A DNA stretch of 64,000 nucleotides, from positions 62,001 through 126,000 of the forward strand of contig CAVRHY010000021.1 of assembly GCA_963721105.1 (NCBI GenBank). The letters run 5' to 3'. Within the stretch, counting starts at the first letter, position 1. Each line of letters opens with the position of its first letter. Shown piece by piece: positions 28,752 through 37,875 of the stretch. A program made the position numbers and the translations under genes. This DNA is from Thermohalobaculum sp963721105. GTDB taxonomy: Bacteria; Pseudomonadota; Alphaproteobacteria; Rhodobacterales; Rhodobacteraceae. Under the pieces are notes generated by a model. The model was not told where the DNA came from. It saw only the letters and a list, made by a program, of their open reading frames with translations, and did no database searches.

Positions 28752-29805
28752 CTACTCGGTCAGCATCGACTGGTACTTCTCCGCCGCGATGGTCTCCCAC
28801 TTCGCGTACCAGTCGAGGTTGATCGGCAGCTGCTTGGCGGCGTTTTCGGGGTACGAGGGCAGCCCGGTGGCCTCCGCCTTGTCAAGCAGGCCCTTGTCGT
28901 AGACCGCGTTGTTGGTCGGCCCGTAGGTGATGTACTTGGGCAGGTTCGCCTGGTACTCGGCCTTCGAGATCTCGGCCAGGAACTTCATCGCCAGGTCCTT
29001 GTGCGGCGCGCCCTTGGGGATCGCGAAGCAGTCATAGTCGAGCAGCGCCTGGTTGAAGCTGTAGTCGACCTTGGCCCCGTCGGCCTTGGCGTTGTCGAAG
29101 CGGCCGTTCCAGCCGGAGGTCATGTCGACCTCGCCGTCCTTCATCAGCTGCGCCTGCTGGGCGCCCGAGGTCCAGAACACGGCGATGTTCGGCTTGAGCT
29201 CGCGGATCTTGTCGATGGCGCGGTCGATGCCCTCCTCGGAATCGAGCACCTTGTAGACGTCCTCGGGCGCCACGCCGTCGGCCATCAGCGCCGGCTCGAG
29301 CGCGCCCGACGACCTTGCCGCGATAGGCGCGGGTGCCGGGGAACTTCTCGGTGTCGAAGAAATCGGCCCAGCTCTTCAGCCCGTCGGCGTACTTCTCGGG
29401 GTTCCAGGCGTAGACGACCGAGAACACGTCGCCGCCGACGCAGGTGTCGGTGTAGGCGGTCTTGGAGAAGTTCGAGACGTCGATGACGTTGTAGTCGAGC
29501 GGCTCGAGCAGCCCCTCCTCGGCGGCGCGGGCAGCGCTGCCGGTGCCGCTGACGACGATGTCGTAGGTGACGGCGCCGGTCTGGACCTGCAGGCGCACGT
29601 CCGACATGCCGCCATAGGTCTCCTCGGTCAGGTCGATGCCCATGGCCTTGGCGGCCGGCTGGAACAGCGCCTTGCTCTGGGCGTCCTGGTACGAGCCGCC
29701 CCACGAGGCGATCGTCAGGCTCTTGTCCTGGGCCGCCGCCGTCCCGGCCGCCAGAGCGGCGGCCGCGACCGTCGCCAGCATCGTCTTTGCGATCGGCATT
29801 CTCAT
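28752..29805 (-). pseudogene. Spermidine/putrescine-type solute-binding protein, one frameshift
   Basis: A PotD-like binding protein of about 350 residues: a signal peptide ending AALAAGTAAAQ, then LTIASWGGSYQDAQSKALF and the late TSGWNGRFDNAKADGAKVDY. The frame breaks at a GGG run (29305-29307); deletion of one base reads KVVGALEPALMADGV and continues intact to SMLTE. It captures the substrate for the PotABC-like genes. It lies 77 bp upstream of the ATPase gene. Confidence 0.83.
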
Positions 29806-29916
29806 GATGTTCCCCTGTCTCCGGCCCCGGTCGTCCGCGGGCCGCTGTCGTCGTCGCCGTTACCTGCCGTGCGGGGGTGGCGACTTCCCCCCGCCGGTTT
29901 TCGTCGTCGCCCGGCG

Positions 29917-31290
29917 CTACGCCGCGCGGGCGCCGCGTGCCCAGTCGCGTTCGTCGCGCCAGCGGTAGAGCGCGACCATCGCCGGCAGGAACCAGGGCCG
30001 GCCGGCATAAAGCGGGCGCGTGGGAAAGGGCAGGTCGTCGAAGGCCGTGCGGCCCTCGGCCAGGCCCAGCACCTTCTGGCCGGTGCGCATCCCGAGGTAG
30101 CTGGCCATCGAGACGCCCGAACCGCAATAGCCCGTCGCGTAGTGGATCCCGTCATGCACGCCGCAATGCGCCAGCGTGTCGAAGCTGTAGGCGACCGTGC
30201 CCATCCAGGAATGCGAGATCGCGGCGTCGGCCAGCTCGGGGAAGATGCGCGTCATCGCCGCGCGGAGACGCGGCGCGCTGACGCGCGGATCGGTCTCGGC
30301 CGCCGAGACGCGGCCGCCGAACACGACCCGACGCCCGTCGGGCGAGGCGCGGTAGTAGTAGACGACGCGGCAGGTGTCGCTGGCGATCCGGCCGGTCGGG
30401 AACAGCCGCTGCACGGTCTCGGTCGGCAGCGGCTCGGTGGCGATGATGTAGCTGCCGATCGGGATGACGCGGCGAGCGAGCCACGGCACGAGCTGGCCCG
30501 TGTAGCCGTTCGTCGCCACGATGACGTCGCGCGCCACGACCCTGCCACGCGGCGTCGCGAGCACGAAATCGCGCCCCGACCGCTCGATCGACAGGACGGG
30601 ACAATGTGGCACGACCCGCGCGCCCGCCGCCGTGGCGGAGGCCAGCAGACCGGCATGGTACTTCGCCGGGTGCAGCGAGGCGTGCCGCGGAAAGACGATG
30701 CCGCCATGATAGGCGTCGGTGCCAAGCTCGGACCGCTGCTCGGCGCGGGGCACGAGGTGCGCCTCGCCGCCGGCGACGCGCTCGGCCCGCACCCGCTCGA
30801 CCAGCGTGTCATAGGCCTCCGGCGTGTGGGCGGCGTGAAAGCGGCCGGGGCGCCGGAAATCGCAGTCGATGCCGCGGGCCCGGACCAGCTCCTCGATCCA
30901 GTCCAGCGCAGTGCGGCCCTCCTGAAGCACGGCACGGGCGCGGTCGGGCCCATGCCGGCGGCTCAGCGTCTCGAGGTCCGGCTTGATGCTGGTGCTGATC
31001 TGCCCGCCATTGCGCGTGCTGCAGCCCCAGCCGGCCTGCTCGGCGTCCAGCACGACGGTGTCGCGGCCGGCGGATGCCGTCACCAGCGCCGCGTTCAGCC
31101 CGGTGTAGCCCGAGCCGACGATGGCGACTTCAACTCGTTGCGGCGGCTCGGTCGACAGCCCCGTCGGGGCGGGGACATCATCCCACCAGCAGGGCGCCAG
31201 CTTCGGACCGGCCGCCCCTGCACTGCTCGCGACGGTCCCGGCGGATGGCCTTGCCCGGCCCGCAGTATCCGCCGTGCTCCTCCCTGACAT
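29917..31290 (-). CDS. FAD-dependent oxidoreductase, DadA/PuuB-like
   Basis: A 457-residue D-amino-acid-oxidase-fold protein: FAD motif VAIVGSGYTGLNAALVTASA at about residue 53, AGWGCSTRNGGQISTSIKP, and the C-terminal YATGYCGSGVSMASYLG. The opening PCWWDDVPAP is typical of gamma-glutamylputrescine-oxidase-like enzymes. With the PotABCD-like genes downstream, an inferred job is oxidising an imported amine or N-methylated amino acid. ATG 31290 has GAGGGAG 5 bp upstream. First gene of the seven-gene operon. Confidence 0.88.
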   Translation of the reverse strand: MSGRSTADTAGRARPSAGTVASSAGAAGPKLAPCWWDDVPAPTGLSTEPPQRVEVAIVGSGYTGLNAALVTASAGRDTVVLDAEQAGWGCSTRNGGQISTSIKPDLETLSRRHGPDRARAVLQEGRTALDWIEELVRARGIDCDFRRPGRFHAAHTPEAYDTLVERVRAERVAGGEAHLVPRAEQRSELGTDAYHGGIVFPRHASLHPAKYHAGLLASATAAGARVVPHCPVLSIERSGRDFVLATPRGRVVARDVIVATNGYTGQLVPWLARRVIPIGSYIIATEPLPTETVQRLFPTGRIASDTCRVVYYYRASPDGRRVVFGGRVSAAETDPRVSAPRLRAAMTRIFPELADAAISHSWMGTVAYSFDTLAHCGVHDGIHYATGYCGSGVSMASYLGMRTGQKVLGLAEGRTAFDDLPFPTRPLYAGRPWFLPAMVALYRWRDERDWARGARAA

Positions 31291-31363
31291 CAGCTCCCTC
31301 ACCGCGCCTGCCGGCGCCGGCTGCTCCGGTTCCGATCCGCGGGCGGAGTATGGAGGGTGGCGT

Positions 31364-31390
31364 GGTAACGTCAATTGACTTCGGTTTACC
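31364..31390. promoter_or_regulatory. Candidate LysR operator in the oxidase-lysR divergent region
   Basis: A perfect 10-bp palindrome GTCAATTGAC (31370-31379) lies within a wider GGTAA...TTACC pair (31364 and 31390), in the 147-bp spacer between divergent genes. LysR regulators bind interrupted dyads in such places. The two symmetries are not concentric, so only one may matter. Confidence 0.4.
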
Positions 31391-31437
31391 GATCCGTTCG
31401 ATTTCCTTACGCACCTGGCTGCCGGAGACGGGATGGA

Positions 31438-32331
31438 ATGCACCTGACGATCCGCAATCTCCAAGTCTTTCAGGCGCTCCTCGAAGCTGGCTCGATGACG
31501 CGCGCGGCCGAGCTTCTGAACCTGTCGCGGCCGGCGGTCAGCATCGCGCTGTCGCGGCTCGAGGCGGAAGTGGGATTTCGACTGTTCCACCGCCAGAAGG
31601 GCTTTTTCGCGCCCACGGCCGAAGCCGTCCTGCTTCAGCGCGATACCGAGCGGAGCCTGCTCTCGATCGAGCGCGTCCAGGCGCGGGTGCGCGAGATCCG
31701 CTCCGGCACCGTCGGCACCATCAATCTCGCCAGCAACGGGGCAGTGGCGATCAACCTGCTGCCCTGGGTCATCGCCGAGTTCCACGAGACCCATCCCGAG
31801 GTCAAGGTCGACCTCAAGATCCGAAGCTCGCGCAAGATCGCCGAGCGGGTCGCCGGTCGCCAGGTGGACATCGGCCTGTGCGACGCGCCCTTGCCGGTGC
31901 CGGATGTCGAGGCCACGATCACCGCCCTGCCCTGCGTCTGCATCATGCGCGAGACCGACCCTCTGGCGGCGGAGGCGCGGGTCACGCCCGAGCACCTTGC
32001 CGGGCGCAGCGTGATCGCCATCACAGGGGACCACCACATCGACCGGCGGCTGGACCGGCTCTGCGCCGAGCGCGGCGTCAGCATCCGTCGGAGGGTCACC
32101 AGCGGGTATTTCGCCATCGCGCGCAACATGGTCCGGGCAGGCTCGGGCCTTGCGCTCTGTGACATCATCAACGGCACCGCCGCACTGGGCGACGGCGTCG
32201 TCGCACGGCCGTTCGAGCCCGTGATCCACTTCGAGCTCGCGCTGATCATGCCGTCAGGGCAGCCAGAGTCGAACGCGGCCAGCGCCTTCCTCGTCACCCT
32301 GCAGAAGCATTTTCAGACGGCCTGCGGGTAG
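31438..32331 (+). CDS. LysR-family transcriptional regulator
   Basis: A 297-residue LysR-type regulator. The N-terminal HTH is LQVFQALLEAGSMTRAAELL followed by LSRPAVSIALSRLEAEVG; the effector domain starts near residue 90 (GTINLASNGAVAINLLPWVI). ATG 31438 starts MHLTIRN, typical of the family; an upstream extension to 31375 is unlikely. Divergent placement suggests control of the oxidase/transporter operon. Confidence 0.9.
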   Translation: MHLTIRNLQVFQALLEAGSMTRAAELLNLSRPAVSIALSRLEAEVGFRLFHRQKGFFAPTAEAVLLQRDTERSLLSIERVQARVREIRSGTVGTINLASNGAVAINLLPWVIAEFHETHPEVKVDLKIRSSRKIAERVAGRQVDIGLCDAPLPVPDVEATITALPCVCIMRETDPLAAEARVTPEHLAGRSVIAITGDHHIDRRLDRLCAERGVSIRRRVTSGYFAIARNMVRAGSGLALCDIINGTAALGDGVVARPFEPVIHFELALIMPSGQPESNAASAFLVTLQKHFQTACG

Positions 32332-32494
32332 CGGGCTGCCCGGATCGCGTCCCGGGGTGTGCCGGCGCAGCCGGGGGCCTGCCTGGGCACACGCTATCGG
32401 CCAAACGGCGCGCCGTGCGCGCTAACCCACACGGCCGGGCGTCCGGGGTCATGCTTGCGAAACTTGCGACATGGGCCAAGACGCGCGGCGACCG

Positions 32495-33358
32495 TCAGAG
32501 GGACGCGGCGCCGAACGTGTCGCAAGCGTCCGGCGTGCCGCCCTCGAATCCGCGCTGGAACCAGCGGACCCGCTGCTCCGAGGTCCCGTGCGTGAAGCTG
32601 TCGGGAACGACCACGCCCTGGCTGCGGCGCTGCAGCGTGTCGTCACCAATGCGCGACGCGGCGTTCAGCGCCTCTTTGATGTCGCCCGGCTCGAGCGACG
32701 AGAACCGCGCGTTGGCCTGCTGCGCCCAGACGCCGGCGAAGCAGTCGGCCTGCAGCTCGAGCCGCACGGAAGCACTGTCCGCGCCGGACTGACCGCCGGC
32801 GGCCTGGGCCGTGATGCCAAGCTCCTTCTGGACGTGGTGGCCAACCTCATGCGCGATCACGTAGGCCGCCGCGAAGTCGCCACCGGCCCCGAGCTGGCCG
32901 GAGAGTTGCTGGAAGAAGTCGGTGTCGAGGTAGATCTTCTCGTCGCCCGGGCAGTAGAATGGCCCGGTCGCCGAGGTCGCGCTGCCGCAAGCCGACCTGA
33001 CGACCCTGGAGAACAGCACGAGAGTGGGGTCCGTGTACGTGCGGCCTGCTGCCGCGAACACCTGTTGCCAGACCTCTTCGGTGTCGGCGAGGACGACCGC
33101 GACAAACTCTTCGCTCTGATCGTTGATCACGTTCGGGCCCGTGGCCACGGTCGGACCGCTGCCGGACTGGCCACCTCCGCCCAGCAGCATCGACGGGTCG
33201 ATCCCGAAGAAAAGTGCCGCGACGACGAGGATAACGGCGCCGATGCCGCCGACCTTGACCCCACCGCGGCCAAGGCCGCCTCCTCCGAAGCCGCCGACGC
33301 CGCCACGGCCGCGCCGATCCTCCACGTGCGTGCTCGTGCGTCGCCCTTGCCACTTCAT
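32495..33358 (-). CDS. Neutral zinc metallopeptidase, YpfJ/KPN_02809 family
   Basis: A 287-residue membrane-anchored protein. It opens MKWQGRRTSTHVEDRRG, has one TM (GGIGAVILVVAALFFG) and a zinc site AHEVGHHVQ (HExxH) followed by RLELQADCFAGVWA, whose E/D supply the further ligand. YCPGDEKIYLD and DTLQRRSQGVVVPDSFTHG are family hallmarks. It faces the periplasm; substrates are not known for the family. Confidence 0.92.
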   Translation of the reverse strand: MKWQGRRTSTHVEDRRGRGGVGGFGGGGLGRGGVKVGGIGAVILVVAALFFGIDPSMLLGGGGQSGSGPTVATGPNVINDQSEEFVAVVLADTEEVWQQVFAAAGRTYTDPTLVLFSRVVRSACGSATSATGPFYCPGDEKIYLDTDFFQQLSGQLGAGGDFAAAYVIAHEVGHHVQKELGITAQAAGGQSGADSASVRLELQADCFAGVWAQQANARFSSLEPGDIKEALNAASRIGDDTLQRRSQGVVVPDSFTHGTSEQRVRWFQRGFEGGTPDACDTFGAASL

Positions 33359-33735
33359 GTCGCTGCTCCAGATTGCCGGCCGGTCAACACTGGGACTGCC
33401 AGAAACGTTCCCCGGCGATGCAGGCCCGACGGTTTCAGGGCTGGCATGTCACCTCGCCTCCACGGTGTCATGTCGTCGTTCATGGCGCACCCTCCGCGGA
33501 GACGCCGGCAGACGGGTTCACGGTTGCGAGCGGCGTTGCTCCTCTGATGACCGCCTCCCTGGAGCATCTTTCTCCCGGGTTTCCCTGCGGCATGCCGGGC
33601 CGGCACGAATGCGAAGAAGAATAGTCATACATCGTCGAACTCCTCACCGGACCGGTACTCGCGAGAACCGTTGGCGACCAATCACGAGCTTCTCGACCAC
33701 AACCTGTTTCCCCATTATTCCGACCGTCGTGACCG
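33359..33735. other. Gene-free stretch with lower GC
   Basis: No frame here has recognisable motifs or a good start. GC is lower than in flanking genes. It leads into remnants of a LuxR regulator and a tyrosine integrase, so it is probably debris of an old insertion. Confidence 0.5.
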
Positions 33736-33831
33736 CAGCATCCAGACCGTGCGTGCGCAACCAAGTCGCTGTTCGCCAAGACCGGCACGCACCGCCAGGC
33801 CGAGCTCGTCCGCCACCTCGCCGCCGTCGGC
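33736..33831 (+). pseudogene. Remnant of a LuxR-type helix-turn-helix domain
   Basis: SIQTVRAQ in one frame continues, after a one-base shift at about 33762, as KSLFAKTGTHRQAELVRHLA. This is the typical end of a LuxR/FixJ HTH domain. Nothing of the N-terminal part of such a regulator is present upstream. The fragment is too short to act. Confidence 0.6.
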
Positions 33832-33851
33832 ATCATCGGAATTCGAGGTCA

Positions 33852-33990
33852 GGCGCCATCCGGAAGGCGGCCGGACTGGAGGGGCCGACCGTGCGTGATC
33901 TGCGCCATCGCTTCGCCTGTGGAAGCGCGTCGGGCGGCATGTCCCTGCCGGTGACGGGGGAACGCGCGCCGCAACGTCAGGCGCGTGCAG
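33852..33990 (+). pseudogene. Remnant of a tyrosine recombinase (phage-type integrase)
   Basis: The frame AIRKAAGLEGPTVRDLRHRF, then ASGGMSLPVTGE, matches the region of the second catalytic Arg (DLRHxFA) of phage-type integrases, in which GLSLPVIGELLGH normally follows. The rest of the protein, including the catalytic Tyr, is absent. It marks a decayed integrative element; tRNA-Thr lies 2 kb downstream. Confidence 0.65.
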
Positions 33991-34106
33991 TCCTGGCCGC
34001 CGGCCATTGTTCTTTACCGAGTGTCACATCTATAGACGAACTCGCGCGGCCGATGAGCTGGTCCGCTGCCGATTGCCAGACATCTCCCGGCCCGAGGGAC
34101 TCGATC

Positions 34107-35093
34107 ATGACCGTATCCGTTGCCATGCACGAGAAGTCGCTGGAGCACATCGGCGAGCGGCTGGAGGCTCTCGGCCTCGATATCGACGTGGTGACCTTCG
34201 GCAAGGGCGGTCAATTTCAGGTCGGTGGCGCGAGCGTCCCTCCAGCGGAAGTCGACGTCGATTATTTCTGGCTGAGCTCGCACGCCTCCCGCGACGGCGG
34301 CCAGCAGACGGCTTTCGATACGGTGCTGGCCTGCCGATCGGTCGGCGTGCTCCAGACCTACAATGCGGGGCTCGACCATCCCTTTTACCGGAATGCAGCG
34401 GACCGCGGCATCCGGATCTGCAACAGCTCCGCGCAAGGCGTCGCGATCTCCGAGTACGCGATCGCCCAGGTAATGAGCGTCTTTCACCCGGTCGCCGAGC
34501 AGCGCCAGATGCAGGCGGCGAGGGAGTGGCGCGTGACTCCGTTCCGCGAGATCTCGCGGACGCACTGGCTGATCATCGGCTTCGGCCCGATCGGCCAGGC
34601 GATCGCCGAACGCGTCAAGGCATTCGGCGCCGCTGTTTCGGTCGCGCGTCGGAACCCCGAAAGGTGCGCGATCGCTGACCGGGTCGGCACCCAGGCCGAG
34701 TTGCCGTCCTTGCTGCCCGACGCCGACGTCATCGTTCTCGCCTGCCCGCTGAACGACGCGACGCGGGGGCTCGCCGATTCGCGGTTCTTCGCCGCCGCGA
34801 AGCCGGGCGCGCTTCTGGTGAACGTTGCGCGCGGCGGCGTCATCGATGACGCGGCGCTGCTCGCCGCGCTCGATGGTGGCGGGGTGGAGACCGCGATCCT
34901 CGACGTCTTCCGGACCGAGCCGCTGCCGCCGGACAACCCCTACTGGACGCATCCGAAGGTGCGTCTGACACCGCACACGTCTTTTGCCGGCAACGGTTTC
35001 CAGGCCCGCTGGGACCAGCTCTTCCTCGACAACATCGTGCGCTTCGCGAACGGGCAACCGCTGATCCGCGAAGTCGATCCGGCCGAGATCTGA
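34107..35093 (+). CDS. D-isomer-specific 2-hydroxyacid dehydrogenase
   Basis: A 328-residue NAD-dependent 2-hydroxyacid dehydrogenase. The nucleotide-binding domain has WLIIGFGPIGQAIAERVKAF near residue 155. The catalytic Arg is in LVNVARGGVIDD, the Glu in FRTEPLPPDNPYW, and the His in RLTPHTSFAGN. It interconverts a 2-keto and a D-2-hydroxy acid. ATG 34107 has GAGGGACTCG upstream; the long upstream open frame runs through debris. Confidence 0.9.
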   Translation: MTVSVAMHEKSLEHIGERLEALGLDIDVVTFGKGGQFQVGGASVPPAEVDVDYFWLSSHASRDGGQQTAFDTVLACRSVGVLQTYNAGLDHPFYRNAADRGIRICNSSAQGVAISEYAIAQVMSVFHPVAEQRQMQAAREWRVTPFREISRTHWLIIGFGPIGQAIAERVKAFGAAVSVARRNPERCAIADRVGTQAELPSLLPDADVIVLACPLNDATRGLADSRFFAAAKPGALLVNVARGGVIDDAALLAALDGGGVETAILDVFRTEPLPPDNPYWTHPKVRLTPHTSFAGNGFQARWDQLFLDNIVRFANGQPLIREVDPAEI

Positions 35094-35116
35094 CGGCGTC
35101 GCAGGGCCCTCGGGAG

Positions 35117-35774
35117 ATGACCGTCGTCTTCAGCACCACGGCGCGCGGGCTCGGGATCTTCTCGGCCGCCGCGACCGCGGTGCTGCAGCTTATCTATCTT
35201 GGCGTCCTCGTCGGCGGGTTGATGGCGCTCGATGCACCGGAGCAGCCGATCCCCGATCCGTTCTTCACGGTGATGGAACTTCTGATCCTGCTGATCGCCC
35301 CGGCGCTCGTCCTGCTGATGATTGCCGTGCACGCCTGGGCTTCGGTGGAGAGGAGGATCTTCGGCATCGCCGCGATCGGCTTCATGGGCATCGTCGCGGG
35401 ACTGACGTCCACCGTGCATTTCTCGGTCCTGGTCCTGAGCCGGCATGCAGCGTTCGCGGACCGGGCGTGGCTTCTCTCCTTCACGTGGCCATCGGTCGCC
35501 TACGCGGTCGACATCCTCGCCTGGGACGTGTTCTTCCCGCTGTCGGTGCTGTTTGCCGCAGCCGTCTTTCGTGGCAGCCGTCTCGCAACCCAGGTACGCG
35601 CGCTCCTGGTCGCGAGCGGCGGCGTCGCGCTCGTTGGACTCGCCGGTGTTGCTGCGGGCGACATGCAGATCCGCAACATCGCGGATTATCGGCTATGCGG
35701 GCATCTTCCCCGTCGCTGCGGGGCTGATGGTCCTCGTGTTTTCGAGAAAGCCTGGAGGGGCGGGTTCCATCTAG
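35117..35774 (+). pseudogene. Predicted multi-TM membrane protein, one frameshift
   Basis: Two frames join into a protein of about 218 residues with six likely TM segments, including VLQLIYLGVLVGGLMAL, MELLILLIAPALVLLMIAV and, after an extra base near 35683, GYAGIFPVAAGLMVLVFS before the stop at 35774. I do not recognise the family. It follows the dehydrogenase by 23 bp and may be co-transcribed. Confidence 0.6.
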
Positions 35775-35982
35775 GCATCTTCGGGTGTGCAGCGCCAGGG
35801 GCAGGATCAGGCCAACCTCTACCACAGCTTCGAAGCGGCTCCGCTGCCGCGCAAAAGGCCTGGCGGGACTTCCGGCGGCGAAGACCAGAAAGGCGTGCTG
35901 CCTGTTTGCGGCCTGGCCGAGGCCTGGCTGGAAATCATGTGCGGAAGATGAACCAAGGCACTGACTTAAGGATATTTTCCAG

Positions 35983-36055
35983 TGCCGGTTGAGGGACTCG
36001 AACCCCCGACCCCCTGATTACAAATCAGGTGCTCTACCAGCTGAGCTAAACCGGC
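35983..36055 (-). tRNA. trnT: tRNA-Thr (anticodon UGU)
   Basis: A 73-nt cloverleaf on the minus strand: acceptor GCCGGTT pairs with AACCGGC, D-arm GCTCAGCTGGTAGAGC, anticodon stem-loop CTGATTTGTAATCAG with anticodon TGT, T-arm with GGTTCGAGTCC, discriminator A. The 3' CCA is not encoded, as is common in alphaproteobacteria. It is a possible integration target given the integrase remnant 2 kb away. Confidence 0.96.
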
Positions 36056-36709
36056 GCGCCCCGGTATTTACGGGTCGATCCGAGCCGGCGCAAGGCAAGC
36101 GGTGTGCGCTCCTCTTCGCGTTTGCTGACGGCCAGCTTCGGATCCAGTTGCCGAGGTTTGGCGAGAGGCTGCAGGCGAGCTTTGCACGGAAGCTTGCCAT
36201 GTTTTCTGGCAGCGGAGCGATCGGGCGTTGAACGTCTGGAGGTGACCGTGGGACCGACGGGGCAGCAACGCCGGCGCAGAACGACCTCGACCTCGCTTCG
36301 CTGCCTCCGGAGGCCAGAGCTATCTTCCGGGCGGACCTCGCCGAGATAGTGGCTCATGGGCATGGCTGGCGGTCACCCGGAGAGCCGCATCAACGATGCG
36401 CCTGCCCTGGCTCTTCGCCAGACTGAGGTCGAAAGTGCCAAGCGGCACCACCTACGGCAAAAGCGCCCGGGCGCGCCACGCGCCACCGCGCCGGCAAAGC
36501 CCGTCTCGGGCCTCACCACGATCACGGTCCGGCCTCCGCGCAGCACTTCGCCGACTGGTCTCCGGCTCCAGCGAGGAGGCCGGCTCGTCGGACGGCAAGC
36601 ACCGTCGGCCGCTTTCGGCCGCCATCGCTCGTCCCGTCCACCCGATCTTAACCGTACGCCTCGACTGTGCAGTCTCGGTCGAAGCCGGCAGGCTCGGGGT
36701 GGGTGCGCA
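36056..36709. other. Gene-free stretch upstream of a small membrane protein
   Basis: I see no frame with recognisable motifs; long open frames exist only as high-GC by-products. No convincing promoter or RNA structure was found by eye. Confidence 0.45.
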
Positions 36710-37165
36710 ATGCTGTCGCGCGGGTTGTTGGATTCATTGGCGATGTGGCCGACGGTCGTCTGGCCGATCGTCTTTTCCTCGACCTGGTGGGCTTTCCTGC
36801 GGCTCTGCCTCGCCAGCCGCGCGCGCCATGGCTGCTCGGTGCTCGATCGCGGCAGCGCGGCCTTCCTGCCGGCCTGGGCCTTCCTTGTCGCCGGCGCCCT
36901 GTTCGAGGCTGCCGTGCATACCTGCCTGCTCTGGCTGATCGGCGCCGTCTACGTCCTCGTCGCGCTGCCTGTCTTCATCCTCGGCTGGACAATGCTGCCG
37001 GCGCTGCTCGACGAATTCGGCTTCGGGTTCTTGCTGCTGGCGGTCGTGCACGTGTTCTTCGCCACAGCGTTCCTCGTGCTGCTCGGTTTCGCCGACATCG
37101 GCTTTCTGCGCCCGACGAACGCGGAGCTTTACGGGCTGCTGATCGGTCACCCGGTCGCGCTGTGA
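36710..37165 (+). CDS. Small hydrophobic membrane protein
   Basis: A 151-residue protein with about four TM segments (WPTVVWPIVFSSTWWAFL, AFLPAWAFLVAGALFEAAVH, LLWLIGAVYVLVALPVFILG, FLLLAVVHVFFATAFLVLLG). Family not recognised. The start is ATG 36710, or the internal ATG of MWPTVV; no strong ribosome-binding site is present. Function unknown. Confidence 0.5.
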   Translation: MLSRGLLDSLAMWPTVVWPIVFSSTWWAFLRLCLASRARHGCSVLDRGSAAFLPAWAFLVAGALFEAAVHTCLLWLIGAVYVLVALPVFILGWTMLPALLDEFGFGFLLLAVVHVFFATAFLVLLGFADIGFLRPTNAELYGLLIGHPVAL

Positions 37166-37323
37166 CCCGAGCGCCCGCACCTGGTCGCGCGCCGGCAGGG
37201 ACTAACGCAAGGGCACAGTCCGAAGTGGCCCGAAGCCCGATCGCGATGTAACGATTGTCGCAGTCGCGGCCGGCGACTCGCCCTATGGCGTCGCGCTCTC
37301 GCAACCTCTATTTCGGTGAACCG

Positions 37324-37830
37324 ATGCTGAAGATTCTCTCGACCCTGGGGATGACCGGGCTCGGCGTGATCGCACTGGCCGACGGTGCGCTGGCGGCCGA
37401 TGCCGGGCACGGCCGCTATCTCGCGTCGATCATGGACTGCGCCGGCTGCCATTCCGGCCGCACGCCCGAGGGCGCCATCGCGCCCGACCAGCACCTGACC
37501 GGCGGCACGCTCGGCTTCGAGTTGCCGGGCATGGGTATCTTCTGGCCGCCCAACCTGACCCCCTCGCCCGAGGGCCTGGGGGACTGGAGCGACGCGCAGG
37601 TCGCCGCCGCTATTCGCACCGGCGTTCGGCCGGACGGACGGGTGCTGGCGCCGATCATGCCGTAGGAGTCCTATGCCGCGCTGTCGGACGGGGACGTCGC
37701 CGACCTGGTCGCCTACCTGCGGTCGCTGCCGCCCTCGGCCAACGGGATGCCGGCGCCATTGCCGGCGGGCGGGGCCGGGCCCCTGCCCTTCTTCCGCGTG
37801 ACACCGCCGGCGGGCGCGCCCGCCAATTGA
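37324..37830 (+). pseudogene. Class I cytochrome c with an in-frame amber codon
   Basis: A small exported c-type cytochrome: signal peptide ending ADGALA, haem site CAGCH (MDCAGCHSGR) and axial Met in LAPIMP. Directly after LAPIMP there is a TAG (37663-37665), yet the same frame continues ESYAALSDGDVADLVAYLRS to a TGA at 37830, exactly the family C-terminus. The position is usually Trp or similar, so TGG to TAG is likely. Either an error or a loss mutation. Confidence 0.78.
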
Positions 37831-37875
37831 AGCACAGGCCGGCCGCGCGCGCGTCCGGCGACGACAGGAGGACAG

